64,000 nucleotides of DNA, taken from NCBI GenBank assembly GCA_016722635.1, contig JADKIX010000010.1:1-64000 (forward strand), read 5' to 3'. Shown piece after piece: positions 9,683 through 18,616 of the stretch; position 1 is the first letter of the stretch, and every line of letters starts with the position of its first letter. The notes under the pieces are model-generated. The model had not been told where the DNA came from. It searched no databases and worked only from the letters and a program-made list of their open reading frames with translations. Position numbers and translations under genes: made by a program. Source of the stretch: Rhodospirillaceae bacterium. Lineage in GTDB: Bacteria > Pseudomonadota > Alphaproteobacteria > JAEUKQ01.

Positions 9683-11221
9683 ATGGCGACAATTTCAAAC
9701 ATTCAGCGTCATGAATTGCTGCAAGTAGCTGATGCGGTGGCGCGTGAAAAAAATATTAGCCGGGAAGATATTTTAACGGCGATGGAAATGGCAATCCAAA
9801 AGGCCGGCAAGGCTAAATATGGGCATGACCATGATATCCGCACAAAAATCGACCGCCGTACGGGTGAGGTCAAATTATTCCGTTATTTGCTGGTGGCTGA
9901 TCATGTTGAAAATGAAGTAACACAAATTTCCTTCAAGGAAGCCAAAAGTCATCAGCCGGATATTAAAGTGGGTGATTTTGTCATGGAGGAGTTGCCACCC
10001 ATTGATTTAGGTCGTATTGCCGCCCAAACCGCCAAACAGGTGATCGTGCAAAAGGTGCGCGAAGTGGAACGTCAACATGAATATGAAGAATATAAAGACC
10101 GCAAAGGCGAAATTATCAACGGCGTGGTCAGGCGGGTTGAATTCGGCAATGTCACTGTTGAATTGGGCAAAGCTGAGGCCGTGATGCGCCGGGATTTAAT
10201 GTTGCCGCGCGAAACTTTCCGCCCCGGCGACCGGGTGCGGGCGCTTATTTTAGATGTACGTCCGGATAGCAAGGGATCGCAAATTATCTTATCCCGTACC
10301 AGCCCCGAGTTTATGGCTAAGCTGTTTACCCAGGAAGTACCTGAAATATATAATAAAATTATCGAAATCAAGGCAGTAGCGCGTGACCCTGGTAGCCGGG
10401 CTAAACTCGCGGTTTATTCAAGGGATACTAACATCGATCCGGTAGGTGCTTGTGTCGGTATTCGCGGCAGTCGGGTTCAGGCGATTGTGAGTGAGCTGCA
10501 AGGCGAGAAGGTGGATATTGTTCCCTGGGCATCTGACCAGGCGACTTTTGTGGTGAATGCCTTGGCGCCAGCTGAGGTAACCAAAGTTGTTTTGGATGAA
10601 GAAACGAAAAGGATCGAGGTTGTGGTCCCGGATGATCAACTCAGCCTAGCTATTGGCCGCAAGGGCCAGAATGTCAGGCTGGCCAGTGAATTAACTGGCT
10701 GGGAAATCGATATTTTGACGGAGGCTGAAGAATCGGAGCGTCGGGCGCAAGAATTTAAAAATGTTTCCCAGATTTTCATTGAATCCTTAGATATTGATGA
10801 AGTAATTGCCCAGCTTTTAATTACGGAAGGGTTTACCAAAATCGAAGAAATTGCATTCGTTGGGGTTGACGAACTGGAAAAAATTGAGGGTTTTGACCGG
10901 GATGTAGCCTTGCAATTGCAAGAAAGAGCAAAAAATTACATTGAGGCTAAAAAACAGCAGCAAGTGGAACGCTGGCGAGATTTAGGAGTTGAGGAGAAAT
11001 TATCCACAATTGCCCAATTAACCCCTGAAATGCTGGTTGCTTTGGGAGAGCAGGGAGTCAAAACATTACAGGATTTTGCAGATTTATCGAGGGATGAATT
11101 GACTAATACCCAAGATGGTTTATTGCGAGGCTATGACCTTTCAGCAGAGACTGCAGATCAGATGATTATGTCGGCTCGTTCCATGCCAAAGGTTGTGGGC
11201 AACAATCTGAAATCGTCGTAA
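9683..11221 (+). CDS. nusA: Transcription termination/antitermination protein NusA
   Basis: NusA binds RNA polymerase and controls pausing, termination and antitermination. The 512 residues contain the N-terminal polymerase-binding domain (ISREDILTAMEMAIQKAGKA), an S1 domain around residues 135-200 (GEIINGVVRRVEFGNVTVEL), two KH domains (GACVGIRGSRVQAIVSEL; LSLAIGRKGQNVRLASELTG) and two C-terminal helix-hairpin acidic repeats (from about residue 360), as in other proteobacteria. The frame is intact. infB follows 46 bases later with no YlxR/RnpM gene between, which is unusual for the group. Confidence 0.97.
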   Translation: MATISNIQRHELLQVADAVAREKNISREDILTAMEMAIQKAGKAKYGHDHDIRTKIDRRTGEVKLFRYLLVADHVENEVTQISFKEAKSHQPDIKVGDFVMEELPPIDLGRIAAQTAKQVIVQKVREVERQHEYEEYKDRKGEIINGVVRRVEFGNVTVELGKAEAVMRRDLMLPRETFRPGDRVRALILDVRPDSKGSQIILSRTSPEFMAKLFTQEVPEIYNKIIEIKAVARDPGSRAKLAVYSRDTNIDPVGACVGIRGSRVQAIVSELQGEKVDIVPWASDQATFVVNALAPAEVTKVVLDEETKRIEVVVPDDQLSLAIGRKGQNVRLASELTGWEIDILTEAEESERRAQEFKNVSQIFIESLDIDEVIAQLLITEGFTKIEEIAFVGVDELEKIEGFDRDVALQLQERAKNYIEAKKQQQVERWRDLGVEEKLSTIAQLTPEMLVALGEQGVKTLQDFADLSRDELTNTQDGLLRGYDLSAETADQMIMSARSMPKVVGNNLKSS

Positions 11222-11267
11222 AATTGAAACAGACTTAGGTTAATCCAAACAAGGTTTTTAAAGATAC

Positions 11268-13940
11268 ATGACCGATATTAATGAGCCATCAGCCGCCAAA
11301 AAAACATTGGGTCTTTCTTTAGGGGGAAAGCTTGAGCTAAAGAAAACGATCGATGTTGGGCAGGTCCGGCAAAGCTTTTCTCATGGCCGAAGCAAGGCCG
11401 TAACGGTTGAGGTAAAACGCAAGCGTGTTTATAATGCTGATTCGCCTGGTCCTGCAGATGAAACGAAATCCCGAAGTCCAGAGCAAATGTTGTCTGCCGA
11501 ATGGTCAAGCCATTTAACGGTGGAAGAACGGGCTATCCGTAATAAGGTGATAGAAGAAGCTAGAAAAGAAGAAGAAAAGCGGGCAATCGAACAACAGCGC
11601 CTGCGCGAAAGTGAATTAAAACAGATAGAAGAACAAAAGGCCCTAGATGCGTTAAGGCCCGCTGTTTCTAAAAATACAGCATTAGATATTCAACAAGATC
11701 CGGCCGCTGTGGATACGGGTAAACCAAAAGTTGCTCCATCCAAAAATTCTGACGGAGAAGAGGGTAAGAAAACCTTATTAACTGCAGCAGAAGAAAGCCC
11801 TGGAAGGGCTTATGGGATAGCTGCCAAAGTTGCTGAGGTTGCGGATGATGATACGAAGAAACCTAAAGAAAAAGCCAAGCATTCTGGTAGATTGCCGTCT
11901 TCCACCAAAAGCGGATATGGGGATGAGCGGGAAGCGGAAGATGGCTTTTCTTCTGCGCGTAAACCAGGGAAATCAGTACCAGCAGCACCGATCAGCGAAT
12001 TAAAGAAAAGCACCCCGTCAAAATGGCGTAGCGGGAAAATTACGATTGACCAAGCGCTGGATGAAGAAGAAAAAGTCCGGGTGCGTAGTATGGCCTCTAT
12101 CCGCCGGGCACGGGAAAAAGAAAAACAAAAATTTATCCAAGACAATCAAACGGAGCCAACCAAAATTGTCCGTGAGGTTATTTTACCTGAAACCATCACG
12201 GTGCAGGAACTTTCTAATCGGATGGCGGAACGAAGCGCGGATGTCATTAAAACCTTAATGAAAATGGGAATGCTAGCCACCCTTAACCAGGTTCTTGATG
12301 CGGATACGTCTGAATTGGTTATCAGTGAATTCGGCCATAAAGTGAAACGCGTGAAAGAATCAGACAGTTTCATCGCAGAAACCTTGGCACAAGATTCAGC
12401 CGGGCAGCTGCAAGCCCGTCCCCCCGTGGTGACGGTGATGGGACATGTGGATCACGGCAAAACTTCTTTGCTGGATGCCTTGCGTTCAACCGATATTGTT
12501 TCCGGTGAAGCCGGGGGGATTACCCAGCATATTGGTGCTTATCAGGTGACACGCCCATCAGGTCAAAAAATTACCTTTATTGATACGCCTGGCCATGCCG
12601 CGTTCTCGGAAATGCGCGCGCGCGGTGCTAATGTCACGGATTTGGTGGTGTTGGTGGTGGCTGCAGATGATGGCATCATGCAGCAAACCATTGAGGCTAT
12701 CAGCCATGCCCAAGCCGCTAAAGTTCCCATCATCGTAGCCATCAATAAAATCGATAAGCCGCAAGCGGATCCTGCCAGGGTTAGGCAGGAATTACTGAAC
12801 CACGGCTTGGTTGTGGAAGAGTTGGGTGGGGATGTGTTGGCGGTTGATGTCTCCGCTAAGGCCAAATTAAACTTGGATAAATTAGAGGAAGCAATTTTAT
12901 TGCAGGCGGAAGTGTTGGATTTGAAAGCCAACCCCGACCGGTTGGCCAGCGGCGCAGTCGTTGAGGCGCGCTTAGAGCGTGGCCGCGGATCGGTTGCCAC
13001 TTTCCTGGTGCAACGTGGCACATTGCGGGTCGGTGATATATTGGTTGCTGGCAATGAATGGGGACGTGTTCGCGCCTTGCTCGATCATTACGGGCACCCT
13101 TTAACAGAGGCAGGTCCATCAACACCTGTTGAAGTGGTGGGATTACAAGGTACACCGATGGCTGGAAACCAATTTGTTGTTGTAGAAAACGAAAATAAAG
13201 CTCGTGAAATTAGCGAACACCGCCAACGTAAAAGCCGGGAATTACAAGCAGCCACCGCTTTGGGCAAAAGAGGCAATGTGGAGCAAATGCTCTCAAAGAT
13301 CGGTGACAGCGGTTTGCGGGAGTTGACAATTATCTTAAAATCAGATGTCCAAGGATCGCTTGAAGCTTTGGTTAATAGCTTGAATAGATTGAATACCGCC
13401 GAGGTTGGGGTGCGAATCCTGCACGCTGGTGTTGGGGGTATCAATGAATCTGATGTGACCCTGGCGCGGGCTTCGCGTGCGGTGATTATCGGGTTCAATG
13501 TTCGTGCCAACCCGTTGGCTCGGGAGATTGCGCGCCGGGATTCCATTGATATCCGATATTATTCAATTATTTATAATGTGATCGATGATGTGAAAGCCAT
13601 CTTGGGCGGGTTGTTAGCACCAACCTTGCAAGAAAAATTCTTGGGTTATGCTGAAATCCGGGATGTGTTCTCCATTTCAGACTCTGGCAAGATCGCTGGG
13701 TGTATGGTAACGGAAGGGCTTGTCAAACGCGGGGCTAAAGTACGCTTGTTACGCGACAATGTGGTCATTTATCACGGCAGTTTAAAAAACCTGCGCCGGT
13801 TTAAAGATGAGGTCAAAGAAGTTAAAGAGGGATATGAATGCGGCATGGCCTTTGATAACTACCAAGATATCGCCAAATTGGATATAGTGGAATGTTATGA
13901 AATTGAAGAAGTGGCCAGGACATTGACAGATAAATCATAA
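11268..13940 (+). CDS. infB: Translation initiation factor IF-2
   Basis: IF-2 is the GTPase that places fMet-tRNA on the 30S subunit and promotes subunit joining. The 890-residue protein has a long charged N-terminal region (about 1-300), an IF2N segment (LPETITVQELSNRMAERSAD), the G domain from about residue 385 with G1 GHVDHGKTS, G3 DTPGHAAF and G4 NKID, then the beta barrels and the C-terminal fMet-tRNA-binding C2 domain. The frame is intact over 2.7 kb. It belongs to the nusA operon. Confidence 0.98.
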   Translation: MTDINEPSAAKKTLGLSLGGKLELKKTIDVGQVRQSFSHGRSKAVTVEVKRKRVYNADSPGPADETKSRSPEQMLSAEWSSHLTVEERAIRNKVIEEARKEEEKRAIEQQRLRESELKQIEEQKALDALRPAVSKNTALDIQQDPAAVDTGKPKVAPSKNSDGEEGKKTLLTAAEESPGRAYGIAAKVAEVADDDTKKPKEKAKHSGRLPSSTKSGYGDEREAEDGFSSARKPGKSVPAAPISELKKSTPSKWRSGKITIDQALDEEEKVRVRSMASIRRAREKEKQKFIQDNQTEPTKIVREVILPETITVQELSNRMAERSADVIKTLMKMGMLATLNQVLDADTSELVISEFGHKVKRVKESDSFIAETLAQDSAGQLQARPPVVTVMGHVDHGKTSLLDALRSTDIVSGEAGGITQHIGAYQVTRPSGQKITFIDTPGHAAFSEMRARGANVTDLVVLVVAADDGIMQQTIEAISHAQAAKVPIIVAINKIDKPQADPARVRQELLNHGLVVEELGGDVLAVDVSAKAKLNLDKLEEAILLQAEVLDLKANPDRLASGAVVEARLERGRGSVATFLVQRGTLRVGDILVAGNEWGRVRALLDHYGHPLTEAGPSTPVEVVGLQGTPMAGNQFVVVENENKAREISEHRQRKSRELQAATALGKRGNVEQMLSKIGDSGLRELTIILKSDVQGSLEALVNSLNRLNTAEVGVRILHAGVGGINESDVTLARASRAVIIGFNVRANPLAREIARRDSIDIRYYSIIYNVIDDVKAILGGLLAPTLQEKFLGYAEIRDVFSISDSGKIAGCMVTEGLVKRGAKVRLLRDNVVIYHGSLKNLRRFKDEVKEVKEGYECGMAFDNYQDIAKLDIVECYEIEEVARTLTDKS

Positions 13941-13965
13941 TATTGAAGCAAAGGTTGATTTCACA

Positions 13966-14358
13966 GTGGCAGCAGAATTTAGTCAGCGGCAATTACAGGT
14001 AGGGCAGGAAATAAGAAAGCTGCTGATGGATGTTTTTGTCAAAAAGCAGTTGCGTGACCCGGATTTGTATGATGTGAGTGTGACGGTTACGGAGGTGCGG
14101 GTAAGCCCGGATTTGCGTGAAGCCACGGCTTATGTCTTCCCTTTGGGGGGTGAAAATCTGGAAGATGTCATGCGCGGTTTAAAGAGAGCGTCCGCTTTTT
14201 TCCGGTCTTATTTGGCCAAACACCTGAAGATGCGCGTGGTCCCGTGGGTTAGGTTCCAACCAGATCATACTTTTGAATATGCCAGCCATATTCACCAATT
14301 ATTGAAAAACGTTCAAACATCAAACGATGATCCTGACCAAACCCTTCAAGATAATTAA
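13966..14358 (+). CDS. rbfA: Ribosome-binding factor A
   Basis: RbfA is a KH-fold 30S maturation factor needed for 16S processing and cold adaptation. The 130-residue product begins with GTG 13966 and shows the family segments QLQVGQEIRKLLMDVF, LYDVSVTVTEVRVSPDLREA, TAYVFPLGG and the C-terminal PWVRFQPDHTFEYASHIHQL. It follows infB by 25 bases and overlaps the start of truB by 32 bases, which suggests translational coupling. Confidence 0.95.
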   Translation: MAAEFSQRQLQVGQEIRKLLMDVFVKKQLRDPDLYDVSVTVTEVRVSPDLREATAYVFPLGGENLEDVMRGLKRASAFFRSYLAKHLKMRVVPWVRFQPDHTFEYASHIHQLLKNVQTSNDDPDQTLQDN

Positions 14359-15304
14359 AACAAAGCCAGTGCAACTGCATCATGGCTGGTTGGTTTTAAA
14401 TAAGCCAACAGGCATATCTTCAGCCCAAGCTTTAACCCAAGTCAAAAAAGCCTTGTCCTTAAGCAAACTTGGGCATGCGGGCACCCTTGACCCACTGGCA
14501 ACCGGCGTTTTACCGGTAGCGGTGGGCGAGGCTACCAAAGTCATGTCTTATATTGTAGCGGCGGATAAGGAATATCGCTTCACGGTTAAGTGGGGAGAAA
14601 ATACAGATACGGATGATGTTACTGGCCAGGTGATGGAACGATATCCCCTGTATCCAACGGTTCAGCAGATAACGGATATCCTTCCCCAATTTATTGGCAA
14701 GGTTTTACAATCTCCCCCTATTTACAGCGCCATTAAGATAGGCGGGAAAAGGTCTTATCAATTGGCGCGGGATCAACAATTATCCCAACCTTTGCAACCG
14801 CGTCCGGTTGAAATTTTCCGCCTTGAAATCATGGAAGATTGCCCTCCTTTGGGAACAACTTTTTTTTTAAGGTGTGGGAAGGGCACATATGTTCGCAGTT
14901 TAGCCAGGGATATGGCAAAAATTTTGGGGACAGGGGGATGCGTTCAAACCCTCCATCGGCTGCGGGTAGGGGTATTTGAAGAAAGCCATTCGATTTCACT
15001 GGAAACTCTAAAAAATATCGGGCATAGTATTCCATCTTCGGCGGTAAGGGTTGATTTTCTGAAACCTTTGCAAACAGGTCTGGACGACATCCCGGTGGTT
15101 TGCATTTTGGTTGAAGAATACCAGCATTTACGTTGTGGAAGGCCTGTTTATTTACTACCGGAAAGGTATATAAACCTTGCTAGAGAAATAGAAAAAGGCT
15201 CTCCGCTAACAGTCAAAGCAATGGTCGGCGATCAATTGGTTGCGATAGCAAACATGGTGGACGGCTATTTAAAACCTAAAAGAGTGTTAAATATCAATTT
15301 TTAA
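14327..15304 (+). CDS. truB: tRNA pseudouridine(55) synthase TruB
   Basis: TruB makes pseudouridine-55 in the T loop of tRNAs. Family motifs include GWLVLNKPTGISSAQAL, the catalytic loop GHAGTLDPLATGVLPVAVGE (the Asp is the nucleophile), YRFTVKWGENTDTDD, SPPIYSAIKIGGKRSYQLAR and CGKGTYVRSLARDM. The length (325) is normal. The coding sequence contains an unbroken T9 run near 14860-14868 that reads through correctly, useful evidence that homopolymers are called accurately here. The start overlaps rbfA. Confidence 0.96.
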   Translation: MILTKPFKIIKTKPVQLHHGWLVLNKPTGISSAQALTQVKKALSLSKLGHAGTLDPLATGVLPVAVGEATKVMSYIVAADKEYRFTVKWGENTDTDDVTGQVMERYPLYPTVQQITDILPQFIGKVLQSPPIYSAIKIGGKRSYQLARDQQLSQPLQPRPVEIFRLEIMEDCPPLGTTFFLRCGKGTYVRSLARDMAKILGTGGCVQTLHRLRVGVFEESHSISLETLKNIGHSIPSSAVRVDFLKPLQTGLDDIPVVCILVEEYQHLRCGRPVYLLPERYINLAREIEKGSPLTVKAMVGDQLVAIANMVDGYLKPKRVLNINF

Positions 15305-15318
15305 GAAAGGACTAATCG

Positions 15319-15588
15319 ATGTCGCTTACTGTAGAACGCAAACAAGAAATAATGACCGCATATGCAAGGACCGAGCAAGATACAGGTTCACCAGAAGTCC
15401 AAGTGGCTTTACTGACAGATCGAATTCTGAGTTTAACGGAACATTTAAAATTACATCAAAAAGATTTTAGTTCAAGACGTGGTCTTCTGATTATGGTCGG
15501 CCAACGCAGGCGTTTATTAGATTATCTGAAGTCAAAGAATTTTGAAAAATATCAAGATGTGGTGAAGCGTCTTGGGTTGCGTCGCTAG
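15319..15588 (+). CDS. rpsO: Small ribosomal subunit protein uS15
   Basis: The 89-residue product is a typical S15, which binds the central domain of 16S rRNA. Motifs are YARTEQDTGSPEVQVALLTD, ILSLTEHLKLHQKDFSSRRG and GQRRRLLDYLKSKNFEKYQD, ending LGLRR. A ribosome-binding site (AGAAAGGA) lies ahead of ATG 15319. It is followed by pnp, the standard pairing, with a hairpin in the spacer. Confidence 0.98.
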   Translation: MSLTVERKQEIMTAYARTEQDTGSPEVQVALLTDRILSLTEHLKLHQKDFSSRRGLLIMVGQRRRLLDYLKSKNFEKYQDVVKRLGLRR

Positions 15589-15595
15589 AATAAAG

Positions 15596-15620
15596 CAACA
15601 GGATTATCCGGATCTTGTTG
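15596..15620 (+). promoter_or_regulatory. rpsO-pnp spacer hairpin
   Basis: CAACAGGAT and ATCTTGTTG form a stem around TATCCGG between rpsO and pnp. In enterobacteria a stem in this spacer is the RNase III processing site through which PNPase represses its own synthesis. The same role here is an inference. There is no T tract, so a terminator is less likely. Confidence 0.5.
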
Positions 15621-15651
15621 GCATGGAATAACAGAAAGGCTATTATTTGAA

Positions 15652-17766
15652 ATGTTTAATATTTTTCGTAAAGAACTCAATTGGGGGGGAAGAAAGCTTA
15701 CCCTAGAAACAGGCCGTATTGCAAGGCAAGCGGAGGGGGCCGTATTGGCAACCTATGGAGATACAGTTGTCTTGTGTACGGTTGCTGCGAATAGGCAAGC
15801 AAAACCGGACCAAGATTTCTTCCCTTTAACGGTACATTATCAAGAAAAAACTTTTGCCGTCGGCCGTATCCCAGGTGGTTTTTTTAAAAGAGAAGGCCGT
15901 CCAAGCGAACGCGAGGTTTTGGTTTCAAGATTGATTGACCGGCCAATCCGCCCGCTTTTTCCAGAAAAATTCTTAAATGAAGTTCAGGTTATCTGTACGG
16001 TGCTGAGCCATGATTTGGAAAATGATCCTGATATCGTTTCAATCATTGGGGCTTCGGCTGCTTTGACTATTTCAGGGATTCCTTTCTTCGGGCCGATTGC
16101 GGCTGCTAGGGTGGGATGCTTTGATGGACAATTAACCTTAAATCCTGCTTTGTCTGAAATGTCAAAAAGCACATTGGATTTGGTTGTTGCTGGCACCCAA
16201 GAAGGTGTTTTGATGGTGGAATCGGAAGCCAAAGAACTGCCCGAAGATGTGATGTTGGAAGCGGTGGTGTTTGGTCATCAGCAGTTCCAAGCGGTTATTG
16301 ATGCCATTATCAGCCTGGCTGAAGAATGTGCAAAAGAACCTTGGGAATTACCCACAGCCTCCAGTGAACATGCTGCGCTGGAGCAGGAACTGCAGAAAAA
16401 ATACCAGCAAAGAATACGCGACAGTTATAAAATTGCTAATAAGCAGCAGCGATATGGCTCCTTAGACAATTTGAAAAAAGAAATTGAAGTCAATTTCCAA
16501 GAAGATAGCAAAAAACAACAAGCGGCTTTGAATGGTTTTAAAGAGCTTGAATATAAAATTGTCCGCCAAAGCGTTTTAGAGACAGGGCGGCGGATTGATG
16601 GCAGGGATACGGTGACCATCCGACCGATCCAAAGCGAAACCAATTTTCTCTCAAGGGGGCACGGCTCGGCTCTGTTCACCCGCGGGGAGACACAGGCGTT
16701 AGTTGTCGCGACATTGGGGACAGGGGAGGACGAACAAATCATTGATGCCTTGCAAGGGGAATATAGGGAAAACTTTATGTTACATTATAATTTTCCGCCC
16801 TATTCTGTGAATGAAGTTGGCAGGTTAGGCTCGCCCGGTAGACGCGAGATAGGCCATGGTAAATTGGCTTGGCGCGCGCTTCATCCCATTTTGCCATCAA
16901 AAGATTCATTTCCTTATACCATAAGGGTCGTTTCTGAAATTACCGAGTCAAATGGGTCCTCTTCGATGGCGACTGTTTGTGGTGCCTCCTTGGCTTTAAT
17001 GGATGCTGGTGTGCCGTTATCCCGGCCGGTTGCGGGGATCGCCATGGGCTTAATCAAAGAAAAAGATAAATTCGTTGTTTTGTCTGATATCTTGGGAGAT
17101 GAAGATCATTTGGGGGATATGGATTTTAAGGTGGCTGGTACCGCACAAGGTGTGACAGCTTTGCAAATGGACATTAAAATCACCTCGATTACCACAGAAA
17201 TTATGCGTACAGCTCTGCAACAAGCAGCGAAAGGCCGTTTGCATATTTTAGCGGAAATGGATAAAACACTCGGTGTCTCACGTTCAGCTGTTAGTGAAAA
17301 GGCACCACGGATAACGGTTATCAGTATACCTAAAGACAAAATTCGTGAGATTATTGGTACAGGCGGAAAGATTATCCGCGAAATTTGTGAAGTTACCAAA
17401 GCTAAGATTGATATCGATGATGATGGTACGGTTAAAGTTGCCGCTGTCGATGCGTCGTCGTCGCAAGCAGCTATCAATTGGATCCGTGGGATTGTCTCTG
17501 ATCCAGAAGTAGGCATGATATACACGGGTAAAGTTGTTAAATTGATGGATTTTGGTGCATTTGTTAACTTTTTGGGTAGCCGGGACGGGCTAGTCCATAT
17601 CAGTGAATTATCGACCCAACGCGTTAAGCAGCCTAGCGACGTCGTTGCAGTCGGTGATACTGTAAAGGTTAAAGTGCTTGGCGTTGATGATCGGGGCAAG
17701 ATTAAATTGACCATGAAAGGCGTAGATCAACAATCCGATCCTGAACCTGCACAAGCCCCTTCCTAA
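15652..17766 (+). CDS. pnp: Polyribonucleotide nucleotidyltransferase (PNPase)
   Basis: PNPase is a trimeric phosphorolytic 3'-5' exoribonuclease and part of the RNA degradosome. The 704 residues contain two RNase PH domains (RLIDRPIRPLFPEKF; NFPPYSVNEVGRLGSPGRRE; SNGSSSMATVCGASLALMDA), a KH domain with the GxxG loop (IIGTGGKIIREICEVTKAKI) and a C-terminal S1 domain (YTGKVVKLMDFGAFVNFLGS). Length is normal and the frame unbroken. It is the last gene of the translation cluster; the GDPD gene follows 14 bases later. Confidence 0.98.
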   Translation: MFNIFRKELNWGGRKLTLETGRIARQAEGAVLATYGDTVVLCTVAANRQAKPDQDFFPLTVHYQEKTFAVGRIPGGFFKREGRPSEREVLVSRLIDRPIRPLFPEKFLNEVQVICTVLSHDLENDPDIVSIIGASAALTISGIPFFGPIAAARVGCFDGQLTLNPALSEMSKSTLDLVVAGTQEGVLMVESEAKELPEDVMLEAVVFGHQQFQAVIDAIISLAEECAKEPWELPTASSEHAALEQELQKKYQQRIRDSYKIANKQQRYGSLDNLKKEIEVNFQEDSKKQQAALNGFKELEYKIVRQSVLETGRRIDGRDTVTIRPIQSETNFLSRGHGSALFTRGETQALVVATLGTGEDEQIIDALQGEYRENFMLHYNFPPYSVNEVGRLGSPGRREIGHGKLAWRALHPILPSKDSFPYTIRVVSEITESNGSSSMATVCGASLALMDAGVPLSRPVAGIAMGLIKEKDKFVVLSDILGDEDHLGDMDFKVAGTAQGVTALQMDIKITSITTEIMRTALQQAAKGRLHILAEMDKTLGVSRSAVSEKAPRITVISIPKDKIREIIGTGGKIIREICEVTKAKIDIDDDGTVKVAAVDASSSQAAINWIRGIVSDPEVGMIYTGKVVKLMDFGAFVNFLGSRDGLVHISELSTQRVKQPSDVVAVGDTVKVKVLGVDDRGKIKLTMKGVDQQSDPEPAQAPS

Positions 17767-17780
17767 CTCAGGATAACAAA

Positions 17781-18581
17781 ATGATGTTGTTACCTTCCGT
17801 TATTGGCCATCGTGGGGCAGCAGCGGCTGCCCCTGAAAATACGTTGGAAAGTATCCACCAAGCAGCATGTCAAGGGGTAAGATGGGTCGAATTTGATGTC
17901 CAGTTAACCCAAGATGGCCAAGTCATTCTGTTTCATGATGATGATCTGCAACGCACTACCAACGGCCAAGGAAAAATATGGGAAAGTTCGTATGCAGCAA
18001 TCCGAAAATTAGACGCGGGAAGATGGTTTGCTGAAAACTGGCGGGGTGCAAAAGTCCCCACCTTGGCAGAGGCTATTTTTTTGCTGCTTAATCTTGATTT
18101 GAAGGCAAATATCGAAATTAAAATTCCAGAGCATTTTGCCGAAGGTCATCCCTATATTGAAAAAACCGTTTTTAATACTATATCCCTTCTAAGGGAATAT
18201 TGGCCGAAAAAACATCCTTTGTTGTTATCAAGTTTTTCATTTCCGGCGTTGGAGTTAGCTTATCAAATGGCCCCTGAATTTGAACGGGGATTGCTTTTGT
18301 GGGGAAAACCTCAAGATTGGCAACAGCAAGCCCGTGCCATACGTGCTAAAACTGTTAATTGTGCTGACCAATTTATTACCAAGGAATGGATCAGTGAAAT
18401 TCGTGAAATGGGCTATGAATCGGCAGTTTATACCATTAACCAGGTACGGCGGGCGCGTGAATTGTTAGAATGGGGGGCCAACGGCTTGTTTACCGACTGT
18501 CCTGCAATGATTATTGCGGGTGTGAAGGCTATGACATCTGCTGGGGATTACCCCCCAGGAGTCCTGAAAAAGCCGAAATGA
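17781..18581 (+). CDS. Glycerophosphodiester phosphodiesterase
   Basis: This 266-residue GDPD-family enzyme would hydrolyse glycerophosphodiesters to glycerol-3-phosphate and an alcohol. The signature is complete: HRGAAAAAPENTLESI with the catalytic His, VEFDVQLTQDGQVILFHDDD (metal-binding Glu and Asp, second His) and the trailing LQRTTNGQG, then IEIKIP and the late ANGLFTDCP. No signal peptide is seen, so it is probably cytoplasmic. It lies 14 bases after pnp and 35 before the next gene and may be cotranscribed. Confidence 0.92.
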   Translation: MMLLPSVIGHRGAAAAAPENTLESIHQAACQGVRWVEFDVQLTQDGQVILFHDDDLQRTTNGQGKIWESSYAAIRKLDAGRWFAENWRGAKVPTLAEAIFLLLNLDLKANIEIKIPEHFAEGHPYIEKTVFNTISLLREYWPKKHPLLLSSFSFPALELAYQMAPEFERGLLLWGKPQDWQQQARAIRAKTVNCADQFITKEWISEIREMGYESAVYTINQVRRARELLEWGANGLFTDCPAMIIAGVKAMTSAGDYPPGVLKKPK

Positions 18582-18616
18582 AGCTGGCTTGTTGATGTTA
18601 TCGTAAGAGGTATTTT

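Noticed and set aside
12563..13546. Minus-strand open frames inside infB
   Set aside because: They overlap the conserved GTPase coding sequence; composition is typical of antisense shadows.
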